This document shows, in pieces, positions 6,379 to 8,693 of a stretch of DNA of 8,693 nucleotides; within the stretch, counting starts at the first letter, position 1; each line of letters begins with the position of its first letter. Both the position numbers and the translations under genes were made by a program. Source of the stretch: Piscirickettsiaceae bacterium (GTDB lineage: Bacteria > Pseudomonadota > Gammaproteobacteria > Thiomicrospirales > Thiomicrospiraceae). The notes beneath the pieces are model-generated. The model was given only the letters and a program-made list of their open reading frames with translations. It searched no databases and was not told where the DNA came from. The stretch covers positions 1 through 8,693 of the forward strand of contig JAASTL010000020.1 of the NCBI GenBank assembly GCA_021767305.1. Reading direction: 5' to 3'.

Positions 6379-6791
6379 ATTTATTTTCAAGACTTCTATT
6401 TATACTTTTTATGCCGATACTGATGGCAAGCTGTGGGCAGCCCGCCGAATCGAATAACAAGATAACATTAGAGGTCACTGCCACCGCCTATACTTCGCAT
6501 AAATCACAAACCGATAAAACGCCTTATCTCGCCGCTTGGAATAATGTGCTAAAACCAGGCACTAAATCCATTGCGGTCTCGCGTGATCTATTGAAAATGG
6601 GGCTGAAGAACGGGTCCAAAGTGACTATTTCTGGTTTGGAAGGTGAGTATCTGGTATTGGATAAAATGAATAAGCGCTGGGAAAAGAAAATCGACATCTA
6701 TATGGGTAATGACCATAAAGCCGCTAAAGAATGGGGTAAACGCATTGTTACCATTAGCTGGCAAGAACCACTGGCTGAGCCGAAGCAATAG
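6375..6791 (+). CDS. 3D-domain (RlpA-like barrel) lipoprotein
   Basis: This is a secreted lipoprotein of 138 residues. It begins with a hydrophobic signal (LLFILFMPILMAS) and a lipobox cysteine at residue 20, so it should be lipid-anchored. The mature part starts VTATAYT and carries the three aspartates that name the 3D domain: D47 in QTDKTPY, D96 in YLVLDKMNKRW and D107 in KKIDIYMG. It closes with WGKRIVTISW. 3D domains are small double-psi beta barrels found in peptidoglycan-active proteins such as MltA and YabE/RpfB-type enzymes. A cell-wall role is therefore likely, though on its own it may lack full enzyme activity. The start is the only suitable one, because an in-frame TGA lies at 6357-6359. 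It stops 9 bases before selD, and the TAG forms part of the selD ribosome site, so the two are probably co-transcribed. Confidence 0.8.
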   Translation: MNLFSRLLFILFMPILMASCGQPAESNNKITLEVTATAYTSHKSQTDKTPYLAAWNNVLKPGTKSIAVSRDLLKMGLKNGSKVTISGLEGEYLVLDKMNKRWEKKIDIYMGNDHKAAKEWGKRIVTISWQEPLAEPKQ

Positions 6792-6800
6792 GATTAAATA

Positions 6801-7874
6801 ATGCAAAAATTAGAAACATCTGCCAATACCATAAAACTCACCGAATATAGTCATGGTGCGGGTTGTGGCTGCAAAATATCCCCACAAATTCTTGATAGCA
6901 TTCTCAAAACCTCTCTCAATATTACCCCCAACCCAGCCCTTCTGGTCGGTAATAGCGCCAAAGACGATGCCGCCGCTTATGACCTTGGCAATGGCACTTC
7001 GGTTTTGAGTACTACCGATTTTTTTATGCCGATTGTGGATGACCCTTTCACCTTTGGGCAAATTGCCGCCACCAATGCTATTAGTGATATTTACGCCATG
7101 GGCGGCAAGCCTTTAATGGCGATTGCTATTTTTGGCTGGCCCATTGATAAACTGCCAGCGGAAGTTGGACAACAGGTGATTGAAGGCGGGCGGGCGACGT
7201 GTGAGGCTGCCGGAATTCCATTGGCAGGGGGACATTCCATTGATGCACCAGAACCCATTTTTGGCCTTGCCGTGACCGGAATCGTTGATAACCAACACCT
7301 CAAAAAGAACGCCTCTGCGCAAGCAGAATGTGAGTTATTTTTAACCAAGCCGGTGGGTATAGGTATTTTGACCACGGCACAAAAGCAGAAAAAGATCAGT
7401 GCCGACCACTTGGATATGGCGATTCAAGCAATGACCACCTTAAATAAACCTGGCAGTGATTTCGCTAAATTGCCAGGTGTCACTGCACTTACCGATGTCA
7501 CCGGGTTTGGCGTGCTTGGACATTTGATTGAGATTTGTGAGGGCAGTGATATTAAGGCGCAAATAGAGTTCGACAAGGTGCCCATTCTGCCCAATGTTTT
7601 GGACTATCTCGCACAAGGTTGCACACCGGGTGGCACCACCCGTAACTTTGCCAGTTATGGTCATAAGGTTTCGGCACAAAATGGCGCACCTTTATCTGAA
7701 ACGCAGAAAATGGTGTTATGTGATCCACAGACCTCAGGTGGCTTGCTTGCCGCCGTTAAACCTGAAGCCGTGGCTGAGTTCAAAGCCATTGCTGCAAAAC
7801 ATGGTTTAGCGCTGGAAGCTATTGGTAAAACTATGGCTAAAGCGCCTGACGATAGCCGGGTTGAGGTGCTTTAA
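6801..7874 (+). CDS. selD: Selenide, water dikinase (selenophosphate synthetase)
   Basis: SelD makes monoselenophosphate, AMP and phosphate from selenide and ATP in the cytoplasm. It is the selenium donor for selenocysteine and 2-selenouridine synthesis. Seen: the N-terminal catalytic loop [12 protein letters not shown] with Cys22, Cys24 and Lys25, corresponding to E. coli Cys17, Cys19 and Lys20. The metal-binding aspartates D56, D96 ([11 protein letters not shown]) and D232 (TDVTGFG) sit at a constant +5 offset from E. coli D51, D91 and D227. LAGGHSI and the C-terminal [10 protein letters not shown] motif are also present. At 357 residues it is full length. The active-site position is cysteine (TGT), not selenocysteine. 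AGGA at 6790-6793 is 7 bases from the ATG. mnmH starts 5 bases after the stop, which supplies an obvious use for the product. The window does not show whether selA/selB are also present. Confidence 0.97.
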   Translation: MQKLETSANTIKLTEYSHGAGCGCKISPQILDSILKTSLNITPNPALLVGNSAKDDAAAYDLGNGTSVLSTTDFFMPIVDDPFTFGQIAATNAISDIYAMGGKPLMAIAIFGWPIDKLPAEVGQQVIEGGRATCEAAGIPLAGGHSIDAPEPIFGLAVTGIVDNQHLKKNASAQAECELFLTKPVGIGILTTAQKQKKISADHLDMAIQAMTTLNKPGSDFAKLPGVTALTDVTGFGVLGHLIEICEGSDIKAQIEFDKVPILPNVLDYLAQGCTPGGTTRNFASYGHKVSAQNGAPLSETQKMVLCDPQTSGGLLAAVKPEAVAEFKAIAAKHGLALEAIGKTMAKAPDDSRVEVL

Positions 7875-7879
7875 ATTCC

Positions 7880-8693
7880 ATGCAAATCACTCAATTTACT
7901 CAAGACTTACCCGTAAGCGACAATTTTAAAGCTATCGTTTTAAATCAAATTCCGCTCATCGACGTGCGTGCTCCTATTGAATTCAGCCAAGGGGCGTTTG
8001 AACACTCAGCTAACCTACCGCTAATGAATGACGAAGAGCGCCAAAAAGTCGGTATCTGTTACAAACAGAACGGCAATGCCACTGCCGTTAAACTCGGACA
8101 TAAACTGGTGAGTGGCGAGGTGAAAGAAGCTCGTGTTCAAGCTTGGATGGATTTTATTCAAACCAATCCCCATGCCATGCTCTACTGCTTTAGAGGCGGT
8201 ATGCGCTCTAAGATTTCGCAGCAATGGCTGGCGGATAATGGTGTAAATATTGTGCGTTTAAAAGGCGGTTACAAAGCCTTCCGCCGTTACCTGATTGATT
8301 TTCTCGATGCGGTTCCCACTCATTTCCAACAACAGCAAATACAGCCTTTTGTGCTTGCTGGCCGCACCGGCTCCGGCAAAACCTTATTACTGGAAAAACT
8401 GCAACACAGCATTGATTTGGAAGGCATTGCGCATCACCGCGGTTCCGCTTTTGGCCGTCACGCCACCCCGCAACCCACCCAAATCGATTTTGAAAATAAT
8501 CTCGCGATGGCGTTAATCCGTTTTATGGAACAGCAACCTTCTCATTTAATTATTGAAGATGAAGGTAGAAATATCGGCTCGGTTAATTTTTCTAAACCGC
8601 TGTTTGAGTTTTTGAAAAGTGGCGAGCGCATTGTCTTGGAAACCCCATTAGAAGAACGTATTGCCATTACCTTGGACGAATACGTGGTGCAGG
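7880..8693 (+). CDS. mnmH: tRNA 2-selenouridine synthase, 3' end cut by window
   Basis: MnmH (also SelU/YbbB) geranylates 2-thiouridine and replaces sulfur with selenium at wobble U34 of tRNAs for Lys, Glu and Gln, using selenophosphate from SelD. The first 271 residues are visible. The E. coli enzyme has about 364, so roughly the last quarter lies beyond the edge. Seen: an N-terminal rhodanese domain with LIDVRAPIEF (residues 26-35), NLPLMNDEER, and active-site Cys103 in LYCFRGGMRS. RLKGGYKAFRR comes next, then a P-loop domain with GRTGSGKT at 161-168, HHRGSAFG and LIIEDEGRNIG. The start at 7880 follows the selD stop by 5 bases, and the GAGGTG inside the end of selD (7863-7868) may serve as its ribosome site, which implies translational coupling. 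No frame break is seen. Confidence 0.96.
   Translation, partial: MQITQFTQDLPVSDNFKAIVLNQIPLIDVRAPIEFSQGAFEHSANLPLMNDEERQKVGICYKQNGNATAVKLGHKLVSGEVKEARVQAWMDFIQTNPHAMLYCFRGGMRSKISQQWLADNGVNIVRLKGGYKAFRRYLIDFLDAVPTHFQQQQIQPFVLAGRTGSGKTLLLEKLQHSIDLEGIAHHRGSAFGRHATPQPTQIDFENNLAMALIRFMEQQPSHLIIEDEGRNIGSVNFSKPLFEFLKSGERIVLETPLEERIAITLDEYVVQ

Noticed and set aside
7091..7375. Minus-strand ORFs opposite selD
   Set aside because: selD is full length and unmistakable on the + strand, and the antisense frames have no recognisable features.
1..8693. CRISPR array, tRNA/rRNA, insertion sequence or phage modules
   Set aside because: No regularly spaced repeats, cloverleaf-like structures, transposase motifs or terminal inverted repeats were seen on either strand.

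Overview
The window looks like chromosomal DNA from a gammaproteobacterium with moderate, somewhat AT-leaning base composition. An adjacent selD-mnmH pair, a GEMIGAIAHQWRQPLN-type histidine kinase, a Tat-exported binding protein and an [FeFe]-hydrogenase together suggest a metabolically versatile, perhaps chemolithotrophic lineage. A Thiomicrospira/Hydrogenovibrio-like relative is possible, but that placement is a guess from gene content and not a demonstrated assignment.

Left part (1-2983, + strand): the window opens inside an [FeFe]-hydrogenase catalytic subunit. The P2 motif (MPCTAKK) and P3 motif (MACKGGCLGGGGEP) lie in different reading frames, so a +1 shift between about 220 and 317 is needed to join them. 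The protein ends in an extra domain of about 110 residues that resembles NTF2/SnoaL-like folds. An unrecognised 104-residue protein follows, then a short RNase J-type metallo-beta-lactamase/beta-CASP nuclease.

Middle part (3003-6202, - strand): a Tat-exported PotD-like solute-binding protein precedes a large membrane histidine kinase. No permease, ATPase or response regulator is visible. The kinase has a helical periplasmic region of about 260 residues, so the pair looks more like a ligand sensor (binding protein plus kinase, as in TorT/TorS) than a transporter. A hairpin with a T-run lies between the two genes and may lower kinase expression relative to the binding protein. A 14-bp tandem repeat covers the kinase start codon.

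Right part (6330-8693, + strand, divergent from the sensor pair): a 3D-domain lipoprotein, selD and mnmH are tightly packed and probably form one operon. SelD makes selenophosphate, and MnmH uses it to convert 2-thiouridine to 2-selenouridine in the tRNA wobble position. mnmH runs off the right edge. No tRNA, rRNA, CRISPR array, insertion sequence or phage gene was seen.

The best candidates for something undescribed are the hydrogenase with its C-terminal NTF2-like extension and frame break, and the binding-protein/kinase pair with its internal attenuator-like hairpin.
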